Source: Anaerolineaceae bacterium (GTDB taxonomy: Bacteria; Chloroflexota; Anaerolineae; Anaerolineales; Anaerolineaceae). Taken from it: a stretch of 13,323 nucleotides of DNA. Where the stretch lies: assembly GCA_003446605.1 (NCBI GenBank), contig DMDF01000016.1, positions 1 to 13,323 of the forward strand, read 5' to 3'. The notes below the pieces were generated by a model. It had not been told where the DNA came from. It searched no databases and saw nothing but the letters and a program-made list of their open reading frames with translations. Numbering within the stretch: position 1 is the stretch's first letter; each line of letters begins with the position of its first letter. Shown here piece by piece: positions 6,097 to 13,323 of this stretch. Made by a program: the position numbers and the translations under genes.

Positions 6097-7182
6097 TTAT
6101 TTTCTTTGGTATCGGTAGTATGCGGCGCAGGTACCCTCAGAGGAAACCATGGTGGCTCCCAGAGGGTTCTGTGGGGTGCAGAGGGTTCCAAAAGCCGGGC
6201 ATTCAAAGGGTTTCTTGCGACCCTGTAGTATCAAGCCTGATATACATACTTCTGATTCTTTGGTCTGGATCTGCCCGACATCGAAACGATTTTCCGCATC
6301 AAAATCAGTATAATCCTCATTCAATTTCCAACCGCTGTCTGGGATGGTGCCGATACCGCGCCATTTTTGGTCGCAGGTCTTATACACTTTTTCTATGATA
6401 TCCTGCGCGCTGCGGTTACCCTCTTGGATGACACCCCTTGGATAGGCGTTGATAACTTCGTTCTTCCCATTTTCAAGGGCGCGGATGGTCTCCAGGATAC
6501 CCAGCGCCAGATCAAGCGGTTCAAATCCGGTTACCACCAGGGGTAGCTGGAATTCAGCAGCAAGAGGTAAATATTCATGATATCCCATCACGGCGCACAC
6601 ATGCCCGGCAGCTAAAAAGCCTTGCACGCGATTGTGGGGATCACTCAGGATGGTTCGGATGGCTGGGGGTACCCGTACCTGTGAGACCAGCATAGAAAAA
6701 TTCTTGAGGTTCAGTTCTTTCGCCTTCATCACGCTGAGCGCATTGGCAGGTGCAGTGGTCTCGAAGCCGATAGCGAAGAATACCACCTGTTTATCGGGAT
6801 TGTTCCGTGCGATTTGCAGCGCCTCAATAGGTGAGTACACGATCTTGACATTACCGCCCGCAGCCCGAACAGAAAAGAGATCCTTCTCAGAACCGGGCAC
6901 GCGCAGCATATCCCCATAGCTGGCGAAGATCACATCCGGCTGCTGGGCGATGGCAATGCCTTTATCGATCAACTCCAGTGGTGTAACACAAACCGGGCAA
7001 CCGGGACCATGCACCAACTCGATCTCCTGCGGCAGCAAATCGTCAAAGCCGTGCTGCATGAGGGCATGTGTCTGCCCCCCGCAGATCTCCATGATCACCC
7101 AGGGTTTGGTAATAATATCTTTTATCTTCTGGATGGTTTGGGTGACGAGCTGTGGATCGCGATAGGTTTCAGTGAAAGCCAT
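6097..7182 (-). CDS. hypD: Hydrogenase maturation protein HypD (Fe-S scaffold for Fe(CN)2CO)
   Basis: HypD forms a complex with HypC on which the Fe(CN)2CO group is assembled. The 361-residue protein has the expected motifs: MEICGGQTHALMQHG (C34, candidate iron ligand), VHGPGCPVCVTP (C62 and C65, redox-active pair), SYGDMLRVPGS (89-98), IGFETTAPAN (138-147), AGHVCAVMGYHEY (192-204) and TGFEPLDL (218-225). The four cysteines for the [4Fe-4S] cluster are C313, C328, C335 and C352 in the C-terminal part. ATG 7182 lies one base after the hypC stop, so translation is coupled. Length and motifs are complete; nothing is missing. Confidence 0.97.
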   Translation of the reverse strand: MAFTETYRDPQLVTQTIQKIKDIITKPWVIMEICGGQTHALMQHGFDDLLPQEIELVHGPGCPVCVTPLELIDKGIAIAQQPDVIFASYGDMLRVPGSEKDLFSVRAAGGNVKIVYSPIEALQIARNNPDKQVVFFAIGFETTAPANALSVMKAKELNLKNFSMLVSQVRVPPAIRTILSDPHNRVQGFLAAGHVCAVMGYHEYLPLAAEFQLPLVVTGFEPLDLALGILETIRALENGKNEVINAYPRGVIQEGNRSAQDIIEKVYKTCDQKWRGIGTIPDSGWKLNEDYTDFDAENRFDVGQIQTKESEVCISGLILQGRKKPFECPAFGTLCTPQNPLGATMVSSEGTCAAYYRYQRK

Positions 7183-7183
7183 C

Positions 7184-7429
7184 TTATGTCTGCTCTTGTT
7201 CCCCTAATTTGGCTATCTCATCCAGCATGGAGAGTGTTTCCAATGCTTCACTTTCTTCGAGTAGGTTGATAGCAAAGCCTGCATGGACGATGACGTAATC
7301 ACCAATCTTTGCTTGAGGGGTGGTTTCGAGGCATACTTTCATAGTTACCCCATTGAAATCCACCTCAGACATTTTGATGGAATTATCATCATAAATACGA
7401 ATGATTTTACCAGGTACACCAAGACACAT
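7184..7429 (-). CDS. hypC: Hydrogenase maturation chaperone HypC
   Basis: The small chaperone binds HypD and the large-subunit precursor and carries the Fe(CN)2CO unit. The N-terminus must read MCLGVPG so that cysteine 2 becomes exposed after methionine removal. Here two ATGs occur in tandem (7432 and 7429); the second gives the family N-terminus and has better spacing from the GAGG site (six bases rather than three), so it is chosen. The conserved histidine is H49 in GDYVIVHAGFAI. The 81-residue length is typical of HypC. The start overlaps the hypF stop by one base (TGATG). Confidence 0.95.
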   Translation of the reverse strand: MCLGVPGKIIRIYDDNSIKMSEVDFNGVTMKVCLETTPQAKIGDYVIVHAGFAINLLEESEALETLSMLDEIAKLGEQEQT

Positions 7430-9723
7430 CATTTACCTCTATTTTCTAATTCTAGCGATCGCATTGCGACCATGATTTGACCTAATGCAATCCCACCATC
7501 ATTGGTAGGTACTCGCCAGTGCCATAAAACGTGAAAACCGGCTTCTTCCAGTAGGGGTACGCAGTGGGTCAGTAAGAACATATTTTGCCACACTCCTCCG
7601 CTCAACACAATTGTAGTGCATCCTGTTTGCTGGCGAATGTTCGAAGCGGTCTCAAGGATCATCTGGATAACACTATTATGAAAGCGGGTTGCAAGGATAG
7701 CTGGCGCCGTTTTGTTGTGTAGGTCTTGAATGAGTGCTTGCCAGAGGGGAGCACAATTCAACTGATCCCCTTCGATCGCAAATGGATAGGCATCCTGTAC
7801 CTCCTCCATGCACAATGCTTCCAATTCAATGGCTGCCTGTGCCTCATAGGTCACTTTCTGGCGAACGCCGATCAATGCGGAAGCGGCATCGAAAAAGCGA
7901 CCCATACTGGAAGTGGGGGGAGTGTTGATAGAACGCTCCAATTGGCGCTCAAGAATGGAGCGTTCTTCTTTGGTCAGGTGCTGTACAGGTGGCAGGCTAT
8001 CTTCCCAAGCAATACCGGCGCTCCATAGATGAGCAAGCGCCATTCGAGCAGGGTTGAGTGTGGCAGCATCCCCACCCGGTTGTGGAACGGACGCGAGATG
8101 ATATTTTCTTTCGAACCCATTGTAATTGCCAACCAGAAATTCGCCACCCCAAATTGTGCCATCGCTGCCAAGCCCGGTTCCATCCAGGATCACACCGATG
8201 ACCGGCTCATCCTTATCCCACTGGTTGTCAGCCAGGCAGGCAGCCAGATGGGCGTGATGGTGCTGCACCGGGATGAGGGGCAATTCTTCACGGCAGGCTC
8301 GCTCAGTGGCATAGTGGGTCGCCAGATAATCCGGATGCAGATCGCATGCGATAGCGGTTGGTTGGATGCGGAAGATGTGTTCATAATGCCCAACAGCTTC
8401 CTGATAGCTGCGCAGCGTTTCTGCGTTTTCGAGATCGCCAATGTGATGGCTGAGAAAGGCATATCTTTCGTTGCTGAGGCAGAAGGTGTTCTTGAGTTCT
8501 GCTCCGGCAGCTAATAGCATGGGCGCAGAGTGTGGCAATGGGATGGGTTGCGGGGCAAACCCGCGCGCACGGCGTGAAAAATAGGGTCCATCGCGAAAAG
8601 AAGCAACCACAGAGTCATCGATGCGCATATGGATGGCGCGGTCGTGCATCAGAAAGCCATCTGCAATGTTTTCCAGTTTTGAAGTTGCATCATCATTCGT
8701 ATAGGCAATTGGTTCCTCGGAAATATTCGCGCTGGTCATCACAAAAATATCCGGGAAACCTTCCTGTGGTTCCAATAACAGAAGGTGCAGGGGTGTATAG
8801 GGCAGCATAATACCCAATCTATCATTTCCAGGTGCTACCAACGGGGAAAGACCATCTGTCGCTTTTTTCTTTGCCAGCACAATGGGTCTTTCTTTGGAAG
8901 TGAGCAGGTCCAACTCAGCCGGTTCTAGCTGGGTATAGTGCTGTGCGCTTTGAGGATCGAATGTCATGACTGCGAAAGGTTTATCCGTGCGCTTCTTACG
9001 CTCACGCAGAGTCTGCACCGCCTTGTTATTGCGTGCATCACATGCCAGATGGAAACCGCCCAGTCCTTTAATGGCGAGGATATTCCCTTTTTTCAAAAGA
9101 GCGCGTGCCATTTGCAGCGCTTCTTCCCGCTCCGCACTGCGTTTGCCATTGATTTCTAGCCAGATATGAGGACCACACTCAGGGCAGGCGACCGGTTGCG
9201 CATGGAAGCGGCGGTTGCCGGGGTCATCATATTCACCCTGGCAAAAAGAACACATCCTGAAAGAAGCCATGGTTGTGGCGGGACGGTCGTAGGGGATATC
9301 TTGAATGATGCTAAAGCGCGGTCCGCAGTTGGTGCAGTTGATAAAGGGGTAACGATAGCGTGGATTAGCAGGATCAAACAATTCCTGCCGGCAATCATCA
9401 CAGATCGAGACATCCGGGGATATGGGTACAAAAGCGCCGGGGATCGACTCGCTTTCAAGGATATGAAAATCAGTGTGCCCGTTCGGGTTGATATCTTCAT
9501 ATTGGATGGAATCGATATGGGAGAGGGGGGGAGCAAGTGTGCGGATCTGGTCAATAAAAGGATCCAGATGCTCTGCATCACCTTCCACTTCGATGATGAC
9601 ACCGTTGGAAGTGTTCTTCACCCAACCGTGCAGTTGGTGTTGGTGAGCCAGATTATAGATAAAAGGTCTGAACCCCACCCCCTGAACAATCCCTTTTACC
9701 TCAATCCTTCTGGCTGCACTCAT
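7429..9723 (-). CDS. hypF: Carbamoyltransferase HypF
   Basis: HypF turns carbamoyl phosphate and ATP into a carbamoyl group on HypE. The 764 residues follow the full domain order: an acylphosphatase domain (1-90, with VKGIVQGVGFRPF, R19), two zinc fingers (C108/C111/C130/C133 and C158/C161/C180/C183), a YrdC/Sua5-like domain (about 200-390, with KRTDKPFAVM), and a Kae1/TobZ-like carbamoyltransferase domain (about 400-764, with the metal-binding HHHAH at 488-492, VILDGTGLGSDG, and SGGVWQNMFL near the end). ATG 9723 lies six bases after the hypB stop, with AGG five bases upstream. All active-site motifs that I can check are present. Confidence 0.97.
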   Translation of the reverse strand: MSAARRIEVKGIVQGVGFRPFIYNLAHQHQLHGWVKNTSNGVIIEVEGDAEHLDPFIDQIRTLAPPLSHIDSIQYEDINPNGHTDFHILESESIPGAFVPISPDVSICDDCRQELFDPANPRYRYPFINCTNCGPRFSIIQDIPYDRPATTMASFRMCSFCQGEYDDPGNRRFHAQPVACPECGPHIWLEINGKRSAEREEALQMARALLKKGNILAIKGLGGFHLACDARNNKAVQTLRERKKRTDKPFAVMTFDPQSAQHYTQLEPAELDLLTSKERPIVLAKKKATDGLSPLVAPGNDRLGIMLPYTPLHLLLLEPQEGFPDIFVMTSANISEEPIAYTNDDATSKLENIADGFLMHDRAIHMRIDDSVVASFRDGPYFSRRARGFAPQPIPLPHSAPMLLAAGAELKNTFCLSNERYAFLSHHIGDLENAETLRSYQEAVGHYEHIFRIQPTAIACDLHPDYLATHYATERACREELPLIPVQHHHAHLAACLADNQWDKDEPVIGVILDGTGLGSDGTIWGGEFLVGNYNGFERKYHLASVPQPGGDAATLNPARMALAHLWSAGIAWEDSLPPVQHLTKEERSILERQLERSINTPPTSSMGRFFDAASALIGVRQKVTYEAQAAIELEALCMEEVQDAYPFAIEGDQLNCAPLWQALIQDLHNKTAPAILATRFHNSVIQMILETASNIRQQTGCTTIVLSGGVWQNMFLLTHCVPLLEEAGFHVLWHWRVPTNDGGIALGQIMVAMRSLELENRGK

Positions 9724-9729
9724 ACAAAC

Positions 9730-10395
9730 CTATGCAACACTTTCGATCTTTTTTCGCAACCATTCTGCCCAGGCGGGGATGCCCTCGCCAGTTTTGCTGG
9801 AAACCTCGAAAAATTCCACGTTCGGATTCAAAGCGGTAATGCCTTCTTTGAAGTAGGGAACATTGAAATCCACATAAGGTTTCAAATCAATTTTGTTCAA
9901 AACCAGTGCTTGAATACCGCGATAGATATTCGGATATTTATAGGGTTTATCATCCCCTTCCGGGATGCTTGCGATGACCATGTTCATGTCCGTACCTAAT
10001 TTCCAGGCTGCTGGGCAGATCAGGTTGCCGACATTTTCAACGATGATGAAATCCAGATTATCCAGGTCAAGCGCTTGAATCCCTTTTTTTACGAGATTGG
10101 CATTCAGATGGCAATCACCACCAGTGTTGATCTGAATGGCAGGAACACCAATACCATGGACTTTCTCGGCGTCAATGGTGACTGGAGCGGTATCCCCTTC
10201 CAACACGGCTGCCCTCATATCGGGAGGAAGAGCTTGCAATGTCTTCAGAATCAAGCTGGTCTTTCCTGCTCCAGGGGAAGCCATGATATTGAGCGAAAAG
10301 ATGTGTTTTGAATGCAGCAGGGCATTGGTTTCCTCTGCGATCTGGTCATTTACATTCAGGATGTCCTGTACGATTTCGATCCGTTTGGTAGTCAT
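9730..10395 (-). CDS. hypB: Hydrogenase nickel-incorporation GTPase HypB
   Basis: HypB is a SIMIBI-class GTPase that works with HypA to insert nickel. The 221-residue protein has the P-loop ASPGAGKTS (39-47), a GD.A..-type switch in EGDTAPVTIDAEK (67-78), NKID (167-170) for guanine recognition, and the metal-site residues C95, H96 (GGDCHL) and C127 (NLICPA). The N-terminal nickel-binding CxxCGC motif of E. coli HypB and the histidine-rich tract of rhizobial HypB are both absent; the protein begins directly with the GTPase-associated helix. The start at ATG 10395 is supported by AAGGAC (10409-10404). The hypA stop is 18 bases upstream. Confidence 0.96.
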   Translation of the reverse strand: MTTKRIEIVQDILNVNDQIAEETNALLHSKHIFSLNIMASPGAGKTSLILKTLQALPPDMRAAVLEGDTAPVTIDAEKVHGIGVPAIQINTGGDCHLNANLVKKGIQALDLDNLDFIIVENVGNLICPAAWKLGTDMNMVIASIPEGDDKPYKYPNIYRGIQALVLNKIDLKPYVDFNVPYFKEGITALNPNVEFFEVSSKTGEGIPAWAEWLRKKIESVA

Positions 10396-10413
10396 TGTCT
10401 TTTGTCCTTATTC

Positions 10414-10758
10414 TTATTTTTCGATCTCCACACTGTGCAGGGTAAATTCCTCGCCGCTGATGATCTTGATGTTCATGCTTTTACAGGTTGGGCAGGGAAC
10501 CAGGTCGTGCTCCAACACATATTCCTTTCCACAATCTGAGCAGCGCATGCGAGTGGGGATCGCATTGAAATGTAAAACAGCTTCCTCGCATACGGTTCCT
10601 TTACATAGTGAATCCCAATAAAAAGTAACCGATTCGTCAATAATGCCAGAAAGTTTCCCGATCTCAAGATAAATATCGGTGACTTTGATGGCTTGTTCTT
10701 CTTCCGCGATCTGTTCAGCCAATCGCAGGATCTCTTCGGTTACAGCTAGTTCGTGCAT
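10414..10758 (-). CDS. hypA: Hydrogenase nickel-incorporation protein HypA
   Basis: HypA binds nickel through its N-terminal MHE motif (here MHELAVTEEI, H2) and has a structural zinc site of two CxxC pairs, C73/C76 (RCSDCG) and C89/C92 (CPTCKS). The 114-residue length is typical. It delivers nickel to the hydrogenase large subunit together with HypB. The start at ATG 10758 is fixed by the MHE motif, yet there is no ribosome binding site; a TATAAT box ends six bases upstream, which points to a leaderless message. It is the first gene of the hyp run. Confidence 0.96.
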   Translation of the reverse strand: MHELAVTEEILRLAEQIAEEEQAIKVTDIYLEIGKLSGIIDESVTFYWDSLCKGTVCEEAVLHFNAIPTRMRCSDCGKEYVLEHDLVPCPTCKSMNIKIISGEEFTLHSVEIEK

Positions 10759-10764
10759 GGCAGA

Positions 10765-10798
10765 ATTATAATCTAAATTAGATATTTATCCTAAATAT
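10765..10798 (-). promoter_or_regulatory. Leaderless-type hypA promoter with overlapping dyads
   Basis: On the minus strand TATAAT (10770-10765) lies six bases before the hypA ATG, placing the expected transcription start at or beside the ATG. The best -35 is weak (TTAGGA at 18 bases). Directly upstream are two dyads: ATCTAA-A-TTAGAT (10771-10783) and ATATTTA-TCC-TAAATAT (10782-10798), which share two bases. TAAATTAG also occurs twice as a direct repeat (10774-10781 and 10803-10810). These are candidate operator sites for an unknown regulator. Confidence 0.6.
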
Positions 10799-10811
10799 GA
10801 TATAAATTAGC

Positions 10812-11309
10812 TTATTTAGCATGGTCGATCATGTCAACAATAGTCAGCAGGGCTTGCTCAGCCAGACCGGTCGTTTGCGGTGATAGTTCCCTGGAAAAAT
10901 CAAACCGGTACCCGCGAATGGTGATCAAGGTTGCCCTGGGTGAACGCCCGAACAATTGATCTGCTAGGTCAAGGCAGCTGGCGGGCGTAAGATGGTGAGT
11001 GAAGGGAGAGTTTTGATAGTGGGGCGAGATGTCTGTGATGAGGATATCATCGGGGATCTCAGAGGTATGCGCATCTATGAAAATTGCATTTTCATAGTCT
11101 GCCAGGTCTTGCGAAACCTCAGGGATCAACTGTAGGTTGTACCAGATATCCACATTCTTGTTGATCTCGAGGATACCGGTTTCTTGAAATTCCGCCAGTG
11201 CCGTACTTTTTTCAGCCAATTTTTGGATAAGTTTATTCAAAATATAGTATGCAACACCATCATCACCACGATCAGGGTTGCCGTATCCGAGGATAATAAA
11301 ATTTTTCAT
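10812..11309 (-). CDS. [NiFe] hydrogenase maturation endopeptidase (HyaD/HybD/HoxW family)
   Basis: This 165-residue protease cleaves the C-terminal tail of the large subunit after nickel insertion. It begins with the family signature ILGYGNPDRGDDGV (residues 6-19). Nickel-sensing residues equivalent to those of HybD are probably D16 or D17, D79 in IFIDAH and H105 or H106 in THHLTP. A polar insert of roughly 35 residues (about 33-67) lies between the first helix and the second acidic residue, which separates it from compact HybD and fits cytoplasmic HoxW-like proteases, although that assignment is only approximate. ATG 11309 has no good ribosome binding site; TACAAT at 11324-11319 might be a -10 box. 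Its natural substrate should be the adjacent HoxH-like subunit. Confidence 0.88.
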   Translation of the reverse strand: MKNFIILGYGNPDRGDDGVAYYILNKLIQKLAEKSTALAEFQETGILEINKNVDIWYNLQLIPEVSQDLADYENAIFIDAHTSEIPDDILITDISPHYQNSPFTHHLTPASCLDLADQLFGRSPRATLITIRGYRFDFSRELSPQTTGLAEQALLTIVDMIDHAK

Positions 11310-11334
11310 GGTATTTCTATTGTATCGTGCACAG

Positions 11335-11372
11335 AAAAAGACGGTGCCGTGAGATCATCCCATGCCACCGTC
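11335..11372 (-). terminator. Intrinsic terminator after the hydrogenase large-subunit gene
   Basis: On the minus strand the arms GACGGTG (11372-11366) and CACCGTC (11346-11340) form a stem around a 19-base loop and are followed at once by TTTTT (11339-11335). It begins 26 bases after the large-subunit stop and ends 25 bases before the protease start, so it divides the structural genes from the maturation genes. The large loop makes it a moderate terminator, perhaps leaky. Confidence 0.72.
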
Positions 11373-11397
11373 CTGTTTTCAATGACGAAGGTAGAGG

Positions 11398-12822
11398 TTA
11401 ACCTCGTTTGATGGTGTTGAGCAGTACCCCGTTGGTATCACGTACTTCAACCAGCATGGGCATTTGCCCCACCGCGTGGGTAGAGCAGCTCAAGCATGGA
11501 TCGTGTGCGCGCACGGCGGCTTCAACACGGTTCAACATGCCTTCGGTGATGTCCGGACCTTTGACATATTTCTTGGCAACGCTATCGACCGCTTCACACA
11601 TAGCCCAGTTATTATTGCCGGTTGCAACGATCAGATTTAGTTTTTCCATCTGACCGTTTTTATCCACCCAGTAATGATGGAAGAGAGTCCCACGCGGTGC
11701 TTCGATGATGCCAACACCTTCACCTTGGTAATTATGGTGGGTATTGAGGATTTCCTTTGAGAGGATATCGGGGTCTTCCAGCAAGATGCGTACTTTTTCT
11801 GCAGCGAATAAGGTCTCGATCAGGCGTGCGTAATGGAAATGCAGCGTATTCTCGATCGGTTTACCGCCATTCATCTTGCGGTATTCCACGAATTCTTCCT
11901 GTGCCATGGGGGTATCGATCTTATCGCAGGTGTTCAACCTGCCTAAAGGTCCAACACGGTATACACCATCCGGCCAACCCATCTTACGGTAGTACGGGAA
12001 TTTGAGGTAGGACCAGTCTTCCACATGTTCGGCGATATTCTCCAGATAATTGGCAGCCGGGAAGAGTTCCAATTGCTTACCGACTTTATCCACCATACGA
12101 ACATTGCCATCGTATAGTTCAAGACCATTTTCAGGTGTAACCAGACCCATATAACCAGATGAGAACACAGCAAACTCAGCGATCTGCTCTGCATTTTGTG
12201 CTGCCCACCCTTTGAATAGTTCCAGACCGACTTTAATAGTGGCAATATTCTCATCCAGCTTGGAAAGGATCTCATCGCGGTCTTGCATGGTAAGAGCTTT
12301 GTTCACACCGCCAGGAACGGCGAAATTGGGGTGGATCTTACGTCCACCTACGATTTTGATGAGTTCCTGACCGTATTTGCGCAGGTTTACCGCCTGCAGG
12401 GCAAGTGTCGGATTGGCTTGAATGATACCAACCACGTTGCGTGTAGCAGGATCGGCATCAAAACCAAGCAGCAGGTCGGGACCAGCCAGCTCAAAGAAAT
12501 GCATGCCGTGGCTTTGGATTATCTGCCCCATGTGCATCAATTCGCGCAGCAGGGATGCTGGGCGGGGAGGCTCTACTCCCAGAGCTGCATCGGCTGCTTT
12601 GGCGGATGCCAGATGGTGGCTGACCGGGCAGATGCCGCAAATACGGGGTGTGATGAGGGGCATTTCAAAGACCATACGCCCTTCACAGAATTTTTCAAAA
12701 CCGCGAAATTCATTGATATGAAGATAGGCATGTTCCACACTACCATCGTCTTTAATATTAATGGTGATCTTCGCATGTCCTTCGATCCTGGTTACGGGTT
12801 CAATTGTAATTTTTTCTGTCAT
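11398..12822 (-). CDS. hoxH: Group 3 [NiFe] hydrogenase large subunit, HoxH-like
   Basis: This 474-residue catalytic subunit holds the NiFe centre. Nickel ligands are C62 and C65 in RICGICPVSHH and C443 and C446 in DPCLSCSTH; E14 of VTRIEGHAK is also present. The RICGICPVSHHLA, SHGMHFFELAGPDLLLGFD and APRGTLFHHY texts closely match HoxH of NAD(P)-linked bidirectional hydrogenases (group 3d) as I remember them, though group 3c-type enzymes share many of them. The protein is still a precursor: cleavage after H449 would release a 25-residue tail starting AVGQMPM. ATG 12822 has a GGTAGGA-type ribosome binding site. It lies 18 bases after the small-subunit gene and before a terminator. Confidence 0.93.
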   Translation of the reverse strand: MTEKITIEPVTRIEGHAKITINIKDDGSVEHAYLHINEFRGFEKFCEGRMVFEMPLITPRICGICPVSHHLASAKAADAALGVEPPRPASLLRELMHMGQIIQSHGMHFFELAGPDLLLGFDADPATRNVVGIIQANPTLALQAVNLRKYGQELIKIVGGRKIHPNFAVPGGVNKALTMQDRDEILSKLDENIATIKVGLELFKGWAAQNAEQIAEFAVFSSGYMGLVTPENGLELYDGNVRMVDKVGKQLELFPAANYLENIAEHVEDWSYLKFPYYRKMGWPDGVYRVGPLGRLNTCDKIDTPMAQEEFVEYRKMNGGKPIENTLHFHYARLIETLFAAEKVRILLEDPDILSKEILNTHHNYQGEGVGIIEAPRGTLFHHYWVDKNGQMEKLNLIVATGNNNWAMCEAVDSVAKKYVKGPDITEGMLNRVEAAVRAHDPCLSCSTHAVGQMPMLVEVRDTNGVLLNTIKRG

Positions 12823-12840
12823 TTTTATCCTACCTTTAAC

Positions 12841-13323
12841 CTAGTTCCACATGATCTTTTCATCTTTGAGATCAGGCATGCGACCCTGAGCCAGTTCGCT
12901 CAGTGCATAGAAAATAATATCAGCATCAGGTGGGCAACCAGGAATATAGATATCAACGGGCACTACCTCATTGATGGAACGCACGCGGGTCATGGTTGCC
13001 AGTTCAGGGCTGGATGGTACTGCACCTTCAGAATCAGTGCTCTCGGTATCAACATAAGCACGTTTCAACGATTCTTCGATGGTGAAGAAATTGCGCATGG
13101 CAGGAACCCCGCCGAAAACTGCGCAGTCACCAAGTGCAATGAGGATCTTGGAACGTTTTCGCATCAATTTAGCAACTTCCTCATTGGCGGTATTATTGAT
13201 GCCGCCTTCAAGGATACCGACATCCACACCGCTGGCATCAGGGTGTTTAAGATCGGTTACCGGGGTGGCACGAAGGTCTACCAGTTCAACCAGTTTCACG
13301 ATGCGCTCATCAATATCCAGAAA
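12841..13323 (-). CDS. hoxY: Group 3 [NiFe] hydrogenase small subunit, HoxY-like (5' end beyond window)
   Basis: The open frame runs to the right edge without a needed start: the codons upstream of the first internal GTG (13299) read FLDIDERI, which belongs to the usual small-subunit text after the first CxxC motif. So the gene is partial, not started at 13299. Visible cluster cysteines are in LGDCAVFGGVPAMRN and YIPGCPPDADIIF; the other two proximal-cluster cysteines should lie just outside the window. The short protein with no signal peptide in view and the early end after the proximal cluster region fit group 3d HoxY, which carries one [4Fe-4S] cluster. The electron-accepting diaphorase genes (HoxFU or NuoEFG-like) would be expected further upstream. 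Confidence 0.9.
   Translation of the reverse strand, partial: FLDIDERIVKLVELVDLRATPVTDLKHPDASGVDVGILEGGINNTANEEVAKLMRKRSKILIALGDCAVFGGVPAMRNFFTIEESLKRAYVDTESTDSEGAVPSSPELATMTRVRSINEVVPVDIYIPGCPPDADIIFYALSELAQGRMPDLKDEKIMWN

Noticed and set aside
6087..6206. A 40-residue N-terminal extension of HypE
   Set aside because: It overlaps hypD by 110 bases and reads like another frame of hypD; the ATG at 6086 gives the normal HypE length.
9166..9999. A 277-codon plus-strand open frame across the hypB-hypF junction
   Set aside because: It is antisense to two fully supported genes, has no recognisable domain, and its amino acid text looks like a reading-frame shadow.
1..13323. CRISPR arrays, tRNA or rRNA genes, IS elements, integrases and attachment sites
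   Set aside because: I looked for spaced direct repeats, transposase or integrase motifs and structural RNA signatures and saw none.

Overview
The window most likely comes from an anaerobic or facultative bacterium, and the protein style best fits a Chloroflexota (Anaerolineae-like) lineage. That assignment is an inference: there is no rRNA or other strict taxonomic marker. The chromosome looks ordinary, with moderate GC and tightly packed operons. No phage, IS, CRISPR array, rRNA or tRNA was recognised.

Layout, left to right. (1) Positions 2-2164, plus strand: the 3' part of an iron-sulfur cluster assembly (SUF) operon, with the C-terminus of SufD, an unrecognised 88-aa protein, the cysteine desulfurase SufS and the scaffold SufU. 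It ends in a perfect 36-bp palindrome that can act as a bidirectional terminator. (2) Positions 2386-3354, minus strand: an AT-rich cassette of three tightly overlapping small genes: a DUF3467-like protein, a 72-aa unknown, and a PIN-domain nuclease with an intact acidic active site. This is a candidate toxin-antitoxin-like module. (3) Positions 3478-4936, minus strand: a class I SAM methyltransferase and a PIG-L/LmbE family deacetylase, transcribed together from a strong-looking sigma70-type promoter at 4964-4991. (4) Positions 4998-10758, minus strand: the complete [NiFe]-hydrogenase maturation set in the order hypA-hypB-hypF-hypC-hypD-hypE, with gaps or overlaps of only a few bases. (5) Positions 10812-13323, minus strand: a hydrogenase maturation endopeptidase and, upstream of it, the large and small subunits of a group 3 (HoxH/HoxY-like) cytoplasmic [NiFe] hydrogenase. 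The small subunit runs off the right edge.

How the genes work together. HypF and HypE make the cyanide ligands, and the HypC-HypD complex assembles the Fe(CN)2CO unit. HypA and HypB insert nickel into the HoxH-like precursor. The endopeptidase then removes a 25-residue C-terminal tail after His449, and the large subunit pairs with the small subunit. An intrinsic terminator directly after the large-subunit gene, and a consensus -10 box set six bases from the hypA ATG (a leaderless arrangement), suggest that structural genes, protease and hyp genes are at least partly separate transcription units. The SUF genes at the left edge could supply Fe-S clusters to HypD and to the hydrogenase small subunit, but they are not physically linked to the hyp operon.

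The most interesting parts are the DUF3467/small protein/PIN cassette, the leaderless and dyad-rich hypA promoter, the IscU-length SufU, and the conserved-looking 88-aa protein inside the suf operon.
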